Shown: positions 36,583-47,032, counted from the stretch's first letter. The stretch is 64,000 bases of DNA from Saprospiraceae bacterium (GCA_016722285.1 JADKGI010000001.1:1140556-1204555), one strand, 5' to 3'. Notes: generated by a model not told the origin, from the sequence alone. Numbers and translations are program-made.

Positions 36583-37502
36583 ATATCAATTACTTAAAAC
36601 AAGTAAATCTCAATTGGCAAGAGAATTTTTTCTCATTTGATTTTGCATCTGTACATTTTTCTCAACCGCAAAAAAACGAATACGCCTATAGATTGCGGGA
36701 TTTTGATACTGATTGGATTTTTACCAAAAACAACCACTCCGCCAGTTATACAAACGTGCCCCCAGGGATTTATTTATCTATAACACTTTGGTTTCTATAT
36801 CGGTGGAGGATTGGCCAAATCCGTAAGGAAGCCGCTTTAAAGACCGAATTCAATCAACGTATCGCCCGCACGGAGATGGCTGCCTTTAGAGCGCAGATGA
36901 ATCCTCATTTTGTGTTCAATTGCCTCAGTTCGATCAACCGTTTTATTCTAGTAAATAAACCCAATGAAGCATCAGACTATCTGACCAAATTCAGCCGTCT
37001 CATTCGCCTAATTTTGGACAACAGCCGTACAGAAACAGTTCCTTTGGACAAGGAATTGGATGCGCTCAAATTGTATATGGAGATGGAGCAAATGCGTTTT
37101 TCTGATCGTTTTGTCTATTCTTTAGTAGTGGGCAAGGATGTACAACCAGAGCATCTGGAAGTGCCACCTTTGCTCTTCCAGCCTTTTGTCGAAAATGCCA
37201 TATGGCATGGACTCATGCACAAAAAAGAACAAGGTCTGCTAGAAGTACGGGTATTTTACATGGACAAAAAATTGTGCGTTGAAGTCGAGGATAACGGCAT
37301 TGGCCGCCAACGAGCCATGGAATTAAAAAGTCGATCTGCAACTGTCCATAAATCACTTGGCATGAAAGTAACTACCGATCGGTTGGAAGTTATCAACCAA
37401 TTGTACGATACCAATGCGGAAGTGATGATAGATGATTTGGAAAATGACCAAGGAGAGCCAGTAGGGACAAAGGTTCGGATTGTATTAGGGATAGTTTATT
37501 AA
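36572..37502 (+). CDS. Beta-propeller sensor kinase, Y_Y_Y remnant and LytS-type kinase domain
   Basis: The 3' piece of the same sensor. It opens with part of a Y_Y_Y domain (ADSLNINYLKQ ... EYAYRLRDFDTDWIF, SYTNVPPGIY), where relatives then show about 60 residues and a membrane helix. Here the sequence jumps from PPGIY to LSITLWFLYRWRIGQIRKEA, a second, in-frame deletion that removes most of the domain. The LytS/YehU-type kinase (PF06580) is complete: QMNPHFVFNCLSSINRF with the phosphoacceptor His, the ENAIWHGLMHK N box and DNGIGRQRA. An ATG at 36693 is internal. The LytTR regulator follows after 16 bp. It probably no longer signals normally. Confidence 0.78.
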
Positions 37503-37518
37503 GAATAAAAATTATATT

Positions 37519-38255
37519 ATGACTACTTATCTTATTGACGACGAGCCCAATTGCACAGAGGTATTGCAATTACTCTTAGAAAAACATTGTCCTTCGGTGC
37601 AAATAAACGGCATATTTAATGACTCTGAAAAAGCATTAGAGCATATTCTTCATACCAGACCTGAATTGATATTTCTGGATATAGAGATGCCGATGCTCAA
37701 TGGGTTTGACTTATTACGACTATGTGAACCCCTTGATTTTAAAGTAATATTTACGACTGCTTATGATCAATATGCGGTAAAGGCTTTCAAATTCAATGCG
37801 CTTGATTATTTGCTAAAACCTATCGATAAAGAAGAATTAATATCTGCAGTAAAAAAAATGCAAAGCAATCTATTACCAAGTTTGATGCAATTAAACCCTG
37901 CTCAACACATCAAAAACAACCCTATCCCGGAGCGGATTGCCTTGCCCGTTGGGTATGAATTAGTATTTGTGGAAGTGGCTGATATTATTTTTTGCGAATC
38001 AGATGGTAGTTATGTATCGGTGTTTTTACATGGGCAAAATAAGCCCATCATATTGTCAAAATCACTACGGGAATTAGAGGAATTGCTTAATAACTCCGAT
38101 TTTTTCGGTCACATAATACGTATTTGGTGAATTTAAAGCATATCAAGAAAATCAATCGAATGGATGGATGGGAAATTATAATGGACAATGGTAGGTCACT
38201 ACCAGTGGCGAGGGCCAAAAAAGTGAACTTGATGGAGATAATATCGAAAATTTAA
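37519..38255 (+). CDS. LytTR family response regulator, frameshifted near its end
   Basis: Receiver domain (about residues 1-120) with acidic pocket DDE at 7-9, phosphoacceptor Asp54 in FLDIEMP, the Thr of TTAY and Lys of LLKPI, followed by a LytTR DNA-binding domain (about 138-240). The straight frame ends at 38130 after FFGHIIRIW. The expected end (TYLVNLKHIKKINRMDG and EIIMDNGRSLPVARAKK) is in another frame from about 38118 to a TAA at 38255. Removing two bases near 38109-38116 restores a full-length protein of about 244 residues. It is paired with the LytS-type kinase 16 bp upstream. Confidence 0.83.
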
Positions 38256-38601
38256 TGCTTTAAAGCTTTTACATTTAAACGCATTAATGAAATCTTTTAT
38301 CGATTAAAAGAGAAAATAGAAAAATCAAATCATCACCTTGTATGTTAAAAATTATGTGCATAGACAACTTTTTTAACTTCTACCTTCACTTAGTTCTTTC
38401 CAACGCATTGACAATCACATCGACTTCCTATTACTGAATAAACAGGGGTGTTGAATTAATAATGGTATAAGGCGATGTTTTGACAATAGGTCCATGCTTT
38501 AACGTAACTTGATTAATAGCAGAAATGATAAGTTTGGAATTAAGTGGTCTGAATTTAAAATATATGGCAAAATAATTTTGATAAGTAGATAAGGCTTTTC
38601 C
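38256..38601. other. Intergenic stretch after the LytTR regulator
   Basis: About 345 bp between convergent genes. AT-rich with several short blocked frames; no gene, terminator or repeat could be supported. Confidence 0.4.
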
Positions 38602-39294
38602 CTATTTTACATAAATGTTGTCTGGTGTAAAATAATTACTTATTATCTTTCTTTTTATAATCGCCCCTGCGCCAGGCGCATCAATAAATTTCTTCCAGGC
38701 CAGTGGATTGAATATATTTTGCGGTTTTGTTTGACCGGTGTATATATAGTCGGCAGCCTGTTGTTTCAGAACAAGGCTGGAAGTCTCTCTGCCATCAGCG
38801 GGTATGGAGTATCTGATTTCCTTCATTTTTTCCTCCGCGAGGTTTGCCATAGCATTCTCTCTCAGCTCGTTATTGATATCAATTTCCAGAAATTCCTGCT
38901 TAAAATGATCTTTGCTGGGCCAGGGAAAAATGACGGCTTCCGGCAATAGTATATTGTCCTCAGTCATTATCTGAATCCATTTATATTTAGCTGATTGCAG
39001 CGTATCCGGAATTTTTATTTCAGCGGTCTTATACCCGATTCTGGAAAAAACGATGGTTTCTCCCGGGAGTGCAACAAATGAAAAGAAACCGTCAAAATCA
39101 GCAGCAGCACCTCTACTGGTACCCATGACAGCTACGTTGGTATAAGGCAATGGTCTGGGTTCACCTTTTTCATCTTCATAAAAAACCATACCAGAAAACT
39201 CTATGACTTTGAGTGGTTCAGTCTTTTGCTGTGCTGACAATGAAAAGGATAAAATAAGACCTAATGCAATAAGTGGAAATAATCTGAATATCAT
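38602..39294 (-). CDS. Carboxypeptidase-like regulatory domain protein, exported
   Basis: A 230-residue exported protein. Signal peptide (1-22), then a carboxypeptidase-D-like regulatory beta-sandwich (about 30-105; GMVFYEDEKGEPRPLPYTNV, GTSRGAAADFDGFFSFVALPGETIVFSRIGY), the domain often found at the N-terminus of TonB-dependent receptors. The C-terminal half is charged and helical, without a barrel, so this is a free-standing member. Function unknown; surface association or periplasmic scaffolding is possible. It lies 171 bp downstream of lon on the same strand, with no evident coupling. Confidence 0.8.
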   Translation of the reverse strand: MIFRLFPLIALGLILSFSLSAQQKTEPLKVIEFSGMVFYEDEKGEPRPLPYTNVAVMGTSRGAAADFDGFFSFVALPGETIVFSRIGYKTAEIKIPDTLQSAKYKWIQIMTEDNILLPEAVIFPWPSKDHFKQEFLEIDINNELRENAMANLAEEKMKEIRYSIPADGRETSSLVLKQQAADYIYTGQTKPQNIFNPLAWKKFIDAPGAGAIIKRKIISNYFTPDNIYVK

Positions 39295-39465
39295 TTTTAA
39301 TTCGTTATCCGGCTTTCGTTATTTTAAAATGTAAGAAATATATACTAAGTATTCATCCCAAACGCACAAATGTCTTCAAAATTAATGGAAAATTAATATT
39401 TTAACAGCGATTTAACGCAGAAGTTTTATGCAACTTGTACAGATGCAAAGAATAAACCGGTTGAA

Positions 39466-41879
39466 TTAAAAGACCAAGAAACCAAGAGCATTTTCGATTA
39501 CCTGATCCATTTTAGTTACATATGTAAAATTAATTCCCTTGATATAATCCGCCGGAATCTGCTCTACATGTCTTTTGTTTTCTTCACAAAGCATGATCTC
39601 TGTGATACCTGACCTTCTGGCTGCCAATACTTTTTCTTTGATGCCACCCACTGGTAATACTTTGCCTCTCAATGTAATCTCCCCCGTCATGGCAAGAAAA
39701 GGTTTGACCGGTTTGCCTTTCAGTGCTGAAGTGATGGCAGTAAGCATGGTAACTCCTGCACTCGGACCATCTTTGGGAATCGCTCCTTCAGGAACATGAA
39801 TATGTAAGTCAATATTTTCAAATAAATCTGGATCAATACCGAGGGAAGTACTGTGCGCTTTTATGTAGCTTAGGGCTGTAGAGGCAGACTCTTTCATGAC
39901 ATCACCAAGATTGCCGGTGAGTACGAGTTTGCCTTTTCCCTTACTAGTACTGGCTTCAATGAACAGAATATCTCCTCCTACCCTGGTCCATGCCAGACCG
40001 ACCGCTACACCGGGCAGATCTACTTTGGTATATTGCTCATTGTCATATTTTACCGGACCAAGTGAGTGTGAAATGTCCTTTTCTGAGATTTTGGGGTTGT
40101 ACTCCTCATCCATAGCTACTTTTTTGGCCACACTTCTCATCACACCTGCCAGCGTCCTGTCCAGCGATCTCACGCCCGATTCTCTGGTATATTTTTGGAT
40201 AATATACTGTAATATATTCGGACTTAAGATGGCTGCTTTATCTTTGAGACCGTGTTCCTTGAGTTGCTTAGGTATGAGGTGCCTTTTGGCTATTTCTACT
40301 TTCTCTTCCAGTGAATATCCGCTGATCTCAATAATCTCCATTCTGTCCAGCAAAGCTGGTTGAATAGATGACAATGAGTTTGCTGTGGCTACAAACAATA
40401 CCCTCGAAAGATCATAGTCCAGATCCAGATAATTGTCATGAAAAGTAGAATTTTGCTCCGGATCCAGCACTTCAAGTAATGCAGAAGAAGGGTCACCCCG
40501 AAAATCTTTCCCCAGCTTATCTATTTCATCCAGAATAAATACAGGATTAGATGATTTGGCTTTTTTGATTGACTGGACTATCCGTCCGGGCATAGCTCCG
40601 ATATAAGTTTTTCTGTGTCCCCTGATTTCACTCTCATCATGGAGACCACCTAATGACATTCTGATGAATTGTCTGCGCAATGCGGTAGCAATGGATTTCC
40701 CCAAGCTTGTTTTACCAACTCCCGGAGGACCAACAAGGCATAAAATTGGTGCTTTCATGTCTCCTTTGAGCTTCAGGACAGCGAGATGCTCAATGATTCT
40801 GTTTTTAACATCTTCCAGACCAAAATGATCTTTATCGAGGACAGCTTTTACTTTTTTCAGATTAAAGACATCCTTGGTTACATCATTCCAGGGAAGGTCG
40901 AGCATGAGTTCGAGATAATTGAGAATGACCGAATACTCGGCAATCTGAGGGTTGATCCTTCTTGCTTTTATTATCTCCCTGTCAAAGGATTCTTTAGCTT
41001 CTTTTGGCCAGTTTTTTCTATCGGCACGCAATTGCAGCCTGTTCAGTTCTTCTTCCTGAGGATTGCCTCCAAGTTCTTCCTGAATTGTCTTCAGTTGCTG
41101 ATTGAGAAAATATTCTTTTTGCTGTTTTTCCAAGTCGCCTCTTACTCTGGTTTCTATCTTGTCTTTAATCTGGAGGAGCTGAAGTTCCTGATTCATAGCA
41201 GACATGATCAGTTCAGCTTTTTCAGTATAGTCATCCACTGCTAGTATCTCCTGTTTTTTATCAACCCCCAGATTCATGTTGGATGAAATAAAATTCAGGA
41301 GAAAACCATTATTCCTGATATTTTGGATCATCATATTTGCTTCTGAAGGTATATTTGGTGAAAGCTCGATAATCTTCTTGGCATAATCGCGGACAGATGA
41401 AATCATGGCATTAAATTCCAGATCGGCAAGAGGTATGTTGTCTTCAAGAATATTGATTTCGGCTTCCAGCATTTTATCATTATTGATATAGGCTCCGGGT
41501 GTGAATCGCTTTCTTCCCTGGAGGATAGCTGTCGTACTTCCATCAGGCATTTTTAAGATTTTCATAATTCTGGCGACGGTTCCCACTTTGTGTAATCCTT
41601 CAGGAGAAGGATCTTCACTTTCAATATCTGTTTGGGTAATGACACCCAGCAATTTATCGATTTTATCTGCTTTTTGTAACGCTTTTATAGACTTATCTCT
41701 ACCTACTGTGATGGGAATGACAACACCGGAAACAGAACGGTATTTTTTAGTGCCAGAATGGGCATCACGTCTTTGTAGTCGTCTTCAAATTTGAGCTCAT
41801 CATCTCCTATAGTGAAAACAGGCAATACTTCGCCCTCCTCTTTCATATCATCAAGCATATATATATTTTTATCAAACAT
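39466..41879 (-). CDS. lon: ATP-dependent Lon protease, frameshift near N-terminus
   Basis: Cytoplasmic AAA+ protease. The long frame 39466-41652 carries most of the N-terminal domain, the Walker A site GPPGVGKTSLG, Walker B (FILDEIDK), sensor regions and the Ser-Lys protease domain with DGPSAGVTM (catalytic Ser). The real start is ATG at 41879, MFDKNIYMLDDMKEEGEVLP, whose frame reads to LKNTVLFP and then breaks. One base added at about 41733 (LFPGVVIPITVGRDKS) restores a full-length Lon of about 804 residues. As lon is widely conserved and the rest is intact, a sequence error is the simplest explanation. It degrades damaged and regulatory proteins. Confidence 0.92.
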
Positions 41880-42477
41880 TGATATTGGTTTCAGATTACT
41901 TTAAGCAAATACTATCGCAACATATATACCAAACGTAAATTTAAGGTTTTCATGTATCAAAATGTCACTTAAAAGAGCAGATAATAGACAAAGTGGCATA
42001 ATGTTTACATATTTTAAGCCAACTTGCAAAAAAAGGAACATTATATCTTTAGAAAAAATACAAGTCAATAATTTTAATTTTAATATTCGTTAAAGTATTT
42101 TGAAATATGATTTTCAGGATATTAGAAAAGGAAGATTCTTTTTATCTAAAGAAATTACTCAAGAAATATATTCTATTTATGAATTTTTTAATATCCTTGG
42201 TATAAAAATTATTTACTGTATTATATTCAATCAGGCTACCATTTATAAAATATGAAATCCCCATGATGCAAACATCACAAACTATTAAGATTAAATCATG
42301 GGGATTCCATGTGGCCAAAGAAATAAAAATAGATTTAAACACGTGAAATGAGCATGAATCCACCTTTGTGGTACCTGCCCGACTCTCGTGAGCAGGCGGG
42401 CACAAACCGGGATGATTATTTTCATGCGAATTCCATCTGGCAATTAAAATACAAATAAAAAATAAACACATGAAATA
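41880..42477. other. Intergenic region with two inverted repeats
   Basis: About 600 bp between divergent lon and the amidohydrolase gene. It holds a perfect 12-bp inverted repeat (AATCCCCATGAT at 42256-42267, ATCATGGGGATT at 42295-42306) with a 27-nt spacer, and a G/C-rich inverted motif (CCTGCCC at 42374-42380, GCAGGCGGGC at 42392-42401). An open frame of 109 codons on the minus strand here (42142-42471) has no protein-like features. Confidence 0.5.
42256..42306. repeat. 12-bp perfect inverted repeat
   Basis: Arms AATCCCCATGAT and ATCATGGGGATT separated by 27 nt, about 170 bp upstream of the amidohydrolase start. It could form a cruciform or transcript hairpin, or mark the edge of a lost mobile element. 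No T-run follows, so it is not a classic terminator. Confidence 0.5.
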
Positions 42478-43626
42478 ATGAATACTAAAGCATCATACAC
42501 AGCATCCCCTGAGGAGGTCAGGAGACATTTGCACACCATACCGGAATTGTCTGCCTGCGAAAAGGAAACAAGTGGTTATATTGCTGATCAGTTAAGAAAT
42601 GCAGGAATAAAAGTAATCTATCAGAATTTTTCATTCCATAGCATTCTGGCAGTGATAAGCGGTAAAAATGAAGGACCTTCCATCCTGTTCAGATGCGAGC
42701 TGGATGCTTTGCCGATTTTGGAATCAAATGATATCGAATACAAGTCAAAGTATCCCGGAGTATCACACAAATGCGGGCATGATGGTCATGCCGCTAACAT
42801 GATCAGTTTTGCCCACAAATTAAGGGAAAATCCATTTGAACGGGGCACAATTTTACTCTTTTTCCAGTCAGCAGAAGAAACTGGTGCGGGGGCAAAAGCT
42901 GCTCTGGATACCGGAATTTTTGAGCAATTCAATATTGAATATGTTTTTGCATATCACAACATCCCCGGATATCGACTTGGTGACATACTGGCCAAAGAAG
43001 GATTATTTACTCCTTGTGTAGAAAGTATGGAAGTAGCATTGACCGGCAAAACAAGCCACGCGGCAGAGCCTAAAAATGGCATCAATCCTGCTGTGACATC
43101 TGCCCAGATAGTCATGTACCTCGATTCTATTAACCAGCCTGAAAAAAACAGTCAGGATTATTTTATCTCTACACCTATTCACTTGTTTATGGGTGAAAAA
43201 GCATATGGTACGTCAGCTTCAAAATCATCCATAGGATATACTTTCAGAGCCTGGAATAATGCGTTTTTTGAAAAACAAAAATGCCATATTACTGAAAAAA
43301 TAATGGCCCTGGCAACTGATAATCTGCTGCAATGCACAATTACCTGGCTGGAAGCATTCAAAGCAAACCATAACGATACATCAGCGGTCAATTACATACA
43401 ATCTGCGGCCAAAGAATGTAATTATCCATTTGTATCTCTTGAAAATGCTTTTGAGTTTGGTGAGGATTTTGGTGCATTCACTCAAAAATACAAAGGTGCT
43501 ATGTTTGGAATTGGTTCAGGGGAAGATCACTCACTCCTGCATTCGGAGGAATACGATTTTCCAGATGAATTGATTGAAGTTGGAAGTAACATGTTTTACA
43601 AAATCGTCAGGCAAATTTTAGGGTAA
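42478..43626 (+). CDS. M20 family amidohydrolase
   Basis: Zinc amidohydrolase of the M20D (hippurate hydrolase/IAA-amino-acid hydrolase) type, 382 residues, cytoplasmic. Landmarks are RRHLHTIPELS, LFRCELDALPI (metal Asp region), HKCGHDGHAANM, the catalytic FFQSAEETGAGAKA with Glu, and AYHNIPG and SHAAEPKNGINPA of the dimerisation and metal-ligand segments. The C-terminal His ligand is in GSGEDHSLLHSEEYDFPDE. Substrates would be N-acyl amino acids or similar amides. The gene is alone on its strand and lies 330 bp before the next sensor gene. Confidence 0.87.
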   Translation: MNTKASYTASPEEVRRHLHTIPELSACEKETSGYIADQLRNAGIKVIYQNFSFHSILAVISGKNEGPSILFRCELDALPILESNDIEYKSKYPGVSHKCGHDGHAANMISFAHKLRENPFERGTILLFFQSAEETGAGAKAALDTGIFEQFNIEYVFAYHNIPGYRLGDILAKEGLFTPCVESMEVALTGKTSHAAEPKNGINPAVTSAQIVMYLDSINQPEKNSQDYFISTPIHLFMGEKAYGTSASKSSIGYTFRAWNNAFFEKQKCHITEKIMALATDNLLQCTITWLEAFKANHNDTSAVNYIQSAAKECNYPFVSLENAFEFGEDFGAFTQKYKGAMFGIGSGEDHSLLHSEEYDFPDELIEVGSNMFYKIVRQILG

Positions 43627-43963
43627 AATCAGATGTAGGCACTGATCGAAAACAGTAGATCAAAGATGAAAGCATTAAATTCAATTTAAAAATCGAATAA
43701 AGCATTATCTTTACCAAATAGACAAAAATGGAGAAAAGGATAAAAAGTCAATTTAGAGTTCTGTTTTAATATTCATCTGTTTTATTTTTATTATAATCGT
43801 TTGTTGTGATTGATGACAAATTTTTATTTTCTGTGCCACTAAACTTACGTTTTGCATGAAAATAATCATCAATGTTTTTGTGTGCTTACTGCTCATCGTC
43901 ATTTCATCAAATGATAAATTTTTTCTTTAGTTAATTCTAAAATTCCGATTTAATTTCGTATTT
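43627..43963. other. Intergenic region upstream of the NarX-like sensor
   Basis: About 335 bp. A -7-like box TAATTTCG lies at 43951-43958, 5 nt before the GTG start of the sensor gene. A 24-codon open frame with a hydrophobic start (about 43857) is too short to support. Confidence 0.4.
43951..43958 (+). promoter_or_regulatory. -7-like element of the sensor gene; predicted leaderless mRNA
   Basis: TAATTTCG, a variant of TAnnTTTG, ends 5 nt before the GTG start at 43964. Transcription would begin at or next to the start codon, as also predicted for the response regulator gene at 47033. Confidence 0.4.
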
Positions 43964-46369
43964 GTGAGAGTTGTTTTTCTTCTTATATTTCTGGCATCAG
44001 CTTCGTTAACCGGTCAAAAAAACATACCTGACTTTTCAAAACTATCTGTAGATCAGGGACTCGCCAATGTGAGTGTGTATGCACTATTGCAGGACAGCCA
44101 GGGATTTATTTGGGTTGGTACCCAAGGCGGGCTGAGCCGGTTTGATGGTTATAGTTGTGTCAATTATTATAACGATCCTTCAGATATAACCACACTAAAA
44201 GATAATTTTATCAATTGCATCCTGGATGATAAAGATGAACATATATGGGTTGGAACCAGAACGGGGATAAGCAGGCTCAATAAAAGAACAAATCACTTTG
44301 AAAATTTTGAGGTCGCTGATGACCTTCAGAACAAAAAACTTCTCGATGTAGTATATGCAATTGCGAAAGATAATAAGGATAACCTATGGCTTGGTACCAA
44401 AGGCGGTTTATTGTTTTTTAATATTTTAGAAAAGAGATTTACTAAAATAGACCTTGCTGATTCTATAGAAAAAAATTTAATTTCAAATAAACGCATCAAT
44501 GACATTTCTATTAGTGAAGAAGGAAAAATATGGCTTGCCACTGATAATGGATTATTAGTTTGTCATCCCGAGACGCATCAGGTATCTTACATTTCTCAGG
44601 CTAATCTTGATGTAAAAAAGATTTGTATCAGTGGTCAGAAAATATGGTTGGGAACCACCACCGGAGTCTATTGTCTGGATACAACCAGTGGAAATATCAT
44701 CCCATTTGCGATGTCAGAAAAAGGCCCTGATGAAATCTACACATTATGTATAAATAGTAAAAATCAGATTCTTGCCGGAACTTTGAAAGGAGTAAAAGTA
44801 TTGGATCTACAAAGTGGAAAATTCAGTCCCTTCTTCGAAAATGAAAGGGTGGTGAGTTGGTACCAATCCAACAGACCTCAGGCAATTCTGGAAGACTGGG
44901 ATCATACTTATTGGATTGCCACATTTAGCGATGGGGTATATCATTATGACCCTAGTCCTCCCAAATTTTTGCACTATAATTATGATAAAGATGACCCATA
45001 TTCACTCAATGAAAATTCGGTTTATGGTCTGTGTGAAGACAGAAAAGGCAACGTGTGGGTAGGTACTTCAACCGATCTGAATATACTTGATAAAACAACC
45101 GGTAAGTTCAGAAGGTTGGCTGACGTGCCGACAGGTATCATCTGGAGAGTCTTTGAAGATAACGAGGGTGTCATCTGGGCAGGAGGCAGAATAGGTTTAT
45201 TGTCTGTAAGCCCGTCAAACGTGATCAAATATTACAGGTACAAAGATAGATGTTCCATGTATGCGGGCAGGGTGTCCAGTATATTTCAGGATAATGAGGG
45301 CATTATGTGGTTTGGAGGAAGAGATGGCTTATACAGTCACAAAAAAGGAACTGACATTTTCGAGACATTTTCACTCCCCAAAATAACACCAGACACTTTG
45401 TTACTCAATCATATCACCGAAGATCAGACACATCAACTCTGGATTAGTTCCAATTACGGCTTGTATCGGATCGACAAAACCAGAAAACATGTAGTATATA
45501 TTCAAAAGAAAGCCAATGACCCGGGTAGCTTATCGGATAACAACTTATCCGGAACTTTGGTCTCTAAAAAAGGAGATATATGGGTTTCGTCAATAAATTA
45601 CGGTTTGAACAAGTTTGAACCAAAAACACAATCATTTTCACACGTACAAAAAAAAGATGGACTGCCAGATGAAAAAATTTGGGGAATTCTTGAAGATAAC
45701 AGGGGATTGCTTTGGTTGAGTACGAGTAGGGGATTATCGAGATATGACCCCGTAAAAAAATCTTTTTTAAATTTTGATATTCATGATGGATTACAAAGCT
45801 ATGAGTTTAATATGACATCTTCTCATAAAGGAAAGTATTCGGACAAGCTCTATTTTGGAGGAATAAACGGTTTTAATGTCTTTCATCCCGATAGCATTCA
45901 CTATAGTAAAACCCCACCGAAAATAGTATTTACGTCGATGATGTATCACAAAGGCAATTATTCTGAATCTGAGCTTTCAATTATACCCGGTATTTGTTGC
46001 CGGGACAATCTGATTCTTCCTTCGGGCACTAAAGCTATAGTCATTGAGTTTTCAGCATTAAATTACATTCATACTTTCAAAAACCAATATGCTTACTTGC
46101 TTAAAGATGTCCATCAGAACTGGATTCAAATGGGAGGAAAACACGAAGTGACATTCGCAAATCTGGAACCCGGAAGTTACACCTTGCTGGTGAAAGCTTC
46201 CAATAGTGACGGATACTGGACTAAGGAGCCCGTGTCTTTGCATTTCAGGATCACCCCAACATGGTGGCAAGCGCTGTGGTTTAAAATATTAATATTGTTT
46301 GGGGTATTGTATCTTGTTTATGCTTTTTACAATATAATATTTCCAAGAGGGTCGAGATGGAAGAAATGA
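43964..46369 (+). CDS. Beta-propeller sensor kinase, sensor part
   Basis: Sensor of 801 residues starting at GTG with a signal peptide (MRVVFLLIFLASASLTGQ), about 14 Reg_prop repeats forming beta-propellers (GFIWVGTQGGLSRFDGYS, DHTYWIATFSDGVYHYDP, GLLWLSTSRGLSRYDPVK), a Y_Y_Y domain (about 690-765, ending ASNSDGYWTKEP) and one membrane helix (about 772-792). The frame stops at 46369 just after the helix. The kinase continues in another frame (NISKRVEMEEM) from about 46340, so one base is missing near 46328-46345. The joined protein would be about 995 residues. The ligand is unknown. Confidence 0.86.
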   Translation: MRVVFLLIFLASASLTGQKNIPDFSKLSVDQGLANVSVYALLQDSQGFIWVGTQGGLSRFDGYSCVNYYNDPSDITTLKDNFINCILDDKDEHIWVGTRTGISRLNKRTNHFENFEVADDLQNKKLLDVVYAIAKDNKDNLWLGTKGGLLFFNILEKRFTKIDLADSIEKNLISNKRINDISISEEGKIWLATDNGLLVCHPETHQVSYISQANLDVKKICISGQKIWLGTTTGVYCLDTTSGNIIPFAMSEKGPDEIYTLCINSKNQILAGTLKGVKVLDLQSGKFSPFFENERVVSWYQSNRPQAILEDWDHTYWIATFSDGVYHYDPSPPKFLHYNYDKDDPYSLNENSVYGLCEDRKGNVWVGTSTDLNILDKTTGKFRRLADVPTGIIWRVFEDNEGVIWAGGRIGLLSVSPSNVIKYYRYKDRCSMYAGRVSSIFQDNEGIMWFGGRDGLYSHKKGTDIFETFSLPKITPDTLLLNHITEDQTHQLWISSNYGLYRIDKTRKHVVYIQKKANDPGSLSDNNLSGTLVSKKGDIWVSSINYGLNKFEPKTQSFSHVQKKDGLPDEKIWGILEDNRGLLWLSTSRGLSRYDPVKKSFLNFDIHDGLQSYEFNMTSSHKGKYSDKLYFGGINGFNVFHPDSIHYSKTPPKIVFTSMMYHKGNYSESELSIIPGICCRDNLILPSGTKAIVIEFSALNYIHTFKNQYAYLLKDVHQNWIQMGGKHEVTFANLEPGSYTLLVKASNSDGYWTKEPVSLHFRITPTWWQALWFKILILFGVLYLVYAFYNIIFPRGSRWKK

Positions 46370-46950
46370 GGACACAGATAGCCAGTGATCTTCATGATGA
46401 GGTAGGTTCTATGTTGTCAGGTCTTGCCATGCAAAGCGAATTACTGCTCTACGGAGAAGAAATAAAAAATGCAACCAGACTGGAAAACATAGCACTTATA
46501 AGCAGATCTGTCATTGGAAAAATGCGTGATCTGGTTTGGAGTATTGATAGCAGACGGGATAGTTTTGAATCATTGACAGATCGCATGCAGGAGCAGGCAG
46601 CTGATATGTTGGAACCTATTGATATTGGTTATAGCTTCAAATTTGAAGAAATTTTAAGTAGTAAAAAAATTTCTGTCTTAGTAAGGCAGCAATTATTTCT
46701 TATCTTTAATGAAGCTTTGACCAATATTGTCCGCCATTCCAATGCCAGCAGAGTACAAATACTTATCGGTAATTTTGGAAATGAATTTATATTGTCCGTA
46801 CATGACAACGGCACCCAAAACGGAGCAAATCTGAAAACATCCGGAATGGGCAAATCCAATATGGAAATGAGGGCAAAAAAATTAGGTGCTTCCATACAAT
46901 TTAATAGTGACTATGGCTACGAGGTCAGACTCTCTATGAAACGTATTTAG
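46357..46950 (+). CDS. Kinase part of the beta-propeller sensor (NarX/LiaS class)
   Basis: HisKA_3-type dimerisation domain with phosphoacceptor in IASDLHDEVGSMLSGL, then a HATPase domain (EALTNIVRHSNASRVQI N box, VHDNGTQN, GMGKSNMEMRAKKLGA). This is the class of kinase that pairs with NarL/FixJ-type regulators, and such a regulator follows 82 bp downstream. The first codons overlap the end of the sensor frame by 13 bp in a different phase; the sequence just before the ATG (YNISKRVE) reads as the missing link, so the sensor and kinase parts are one protein interrupted by an apparent frameshift. Confidence 0.85.
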   Translation: MEEMRTQIASDLHDEVGSMLSGLAMQSELLLYGEEIKNATRLENIALISRSVIGKMRDLVWSIDSRRDSFESLTDRMQEQAADMLEPIDIGYSFKFEEILSSKKISVLVRQQLFLIFNEALTNIVRHSNASRVQILIGNFGNEFILSVHDNGTQNGANLKTSGMGKSNMEMRAKKLGASIQFNSDYGYEVRLSMKRI

Positions 46951-46980
46951 AAAAAAGCCTTTAATATTTGGGAATAGTGC

Positions 46981-46998
46981 ATCACATCAAAATGTGAT
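46981..46998 (+). promoter_or_regulatory. Palindromic operator candidate, ATCACAT-N4-ATGTGAT
   Basis: Perfect 7-bp inverted repeat with a CAAA spacer. Its right arm overlaps the presumed -33 ATTG (46997-47000) of the response regulator promoter. The same 18-bp pattern recurs at 55395-55412 with the same spacing to a -7-like box. Confidence 0.5.
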
Positions 46999-47020
46999 TG
47001 ATTTTAAAATATTTTTAATT

Positions 47021-47028
47021 TACCTTTG
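47021..47028 (+). promoter_or_regulatory. -7 promoter element of the response regulator gene
   Basis: TACCTTTG, a perfect TAnnTTTG match, with ATTG at 46997-47000 (20-nt spacing). Only 4 nt separate it from the ATG at 47033, so the mRNA would be leaderless. Confidence 0.55.
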
Positions 47029-47032
47029 CTAA

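Noticed and set aside
42142..42471. 109-codon minus-strand frame
   Set aside because: Contains the inverted repeats and simple AT-rich sequence; composition not protein-like and no motif.
46981..46998. CRP/FNR-type site
   Set aside because: The arms are in the opposite order (TCACA...TGTGA rather than TGTGA...TCACA), so it was kept only as an unassigned palindrome.
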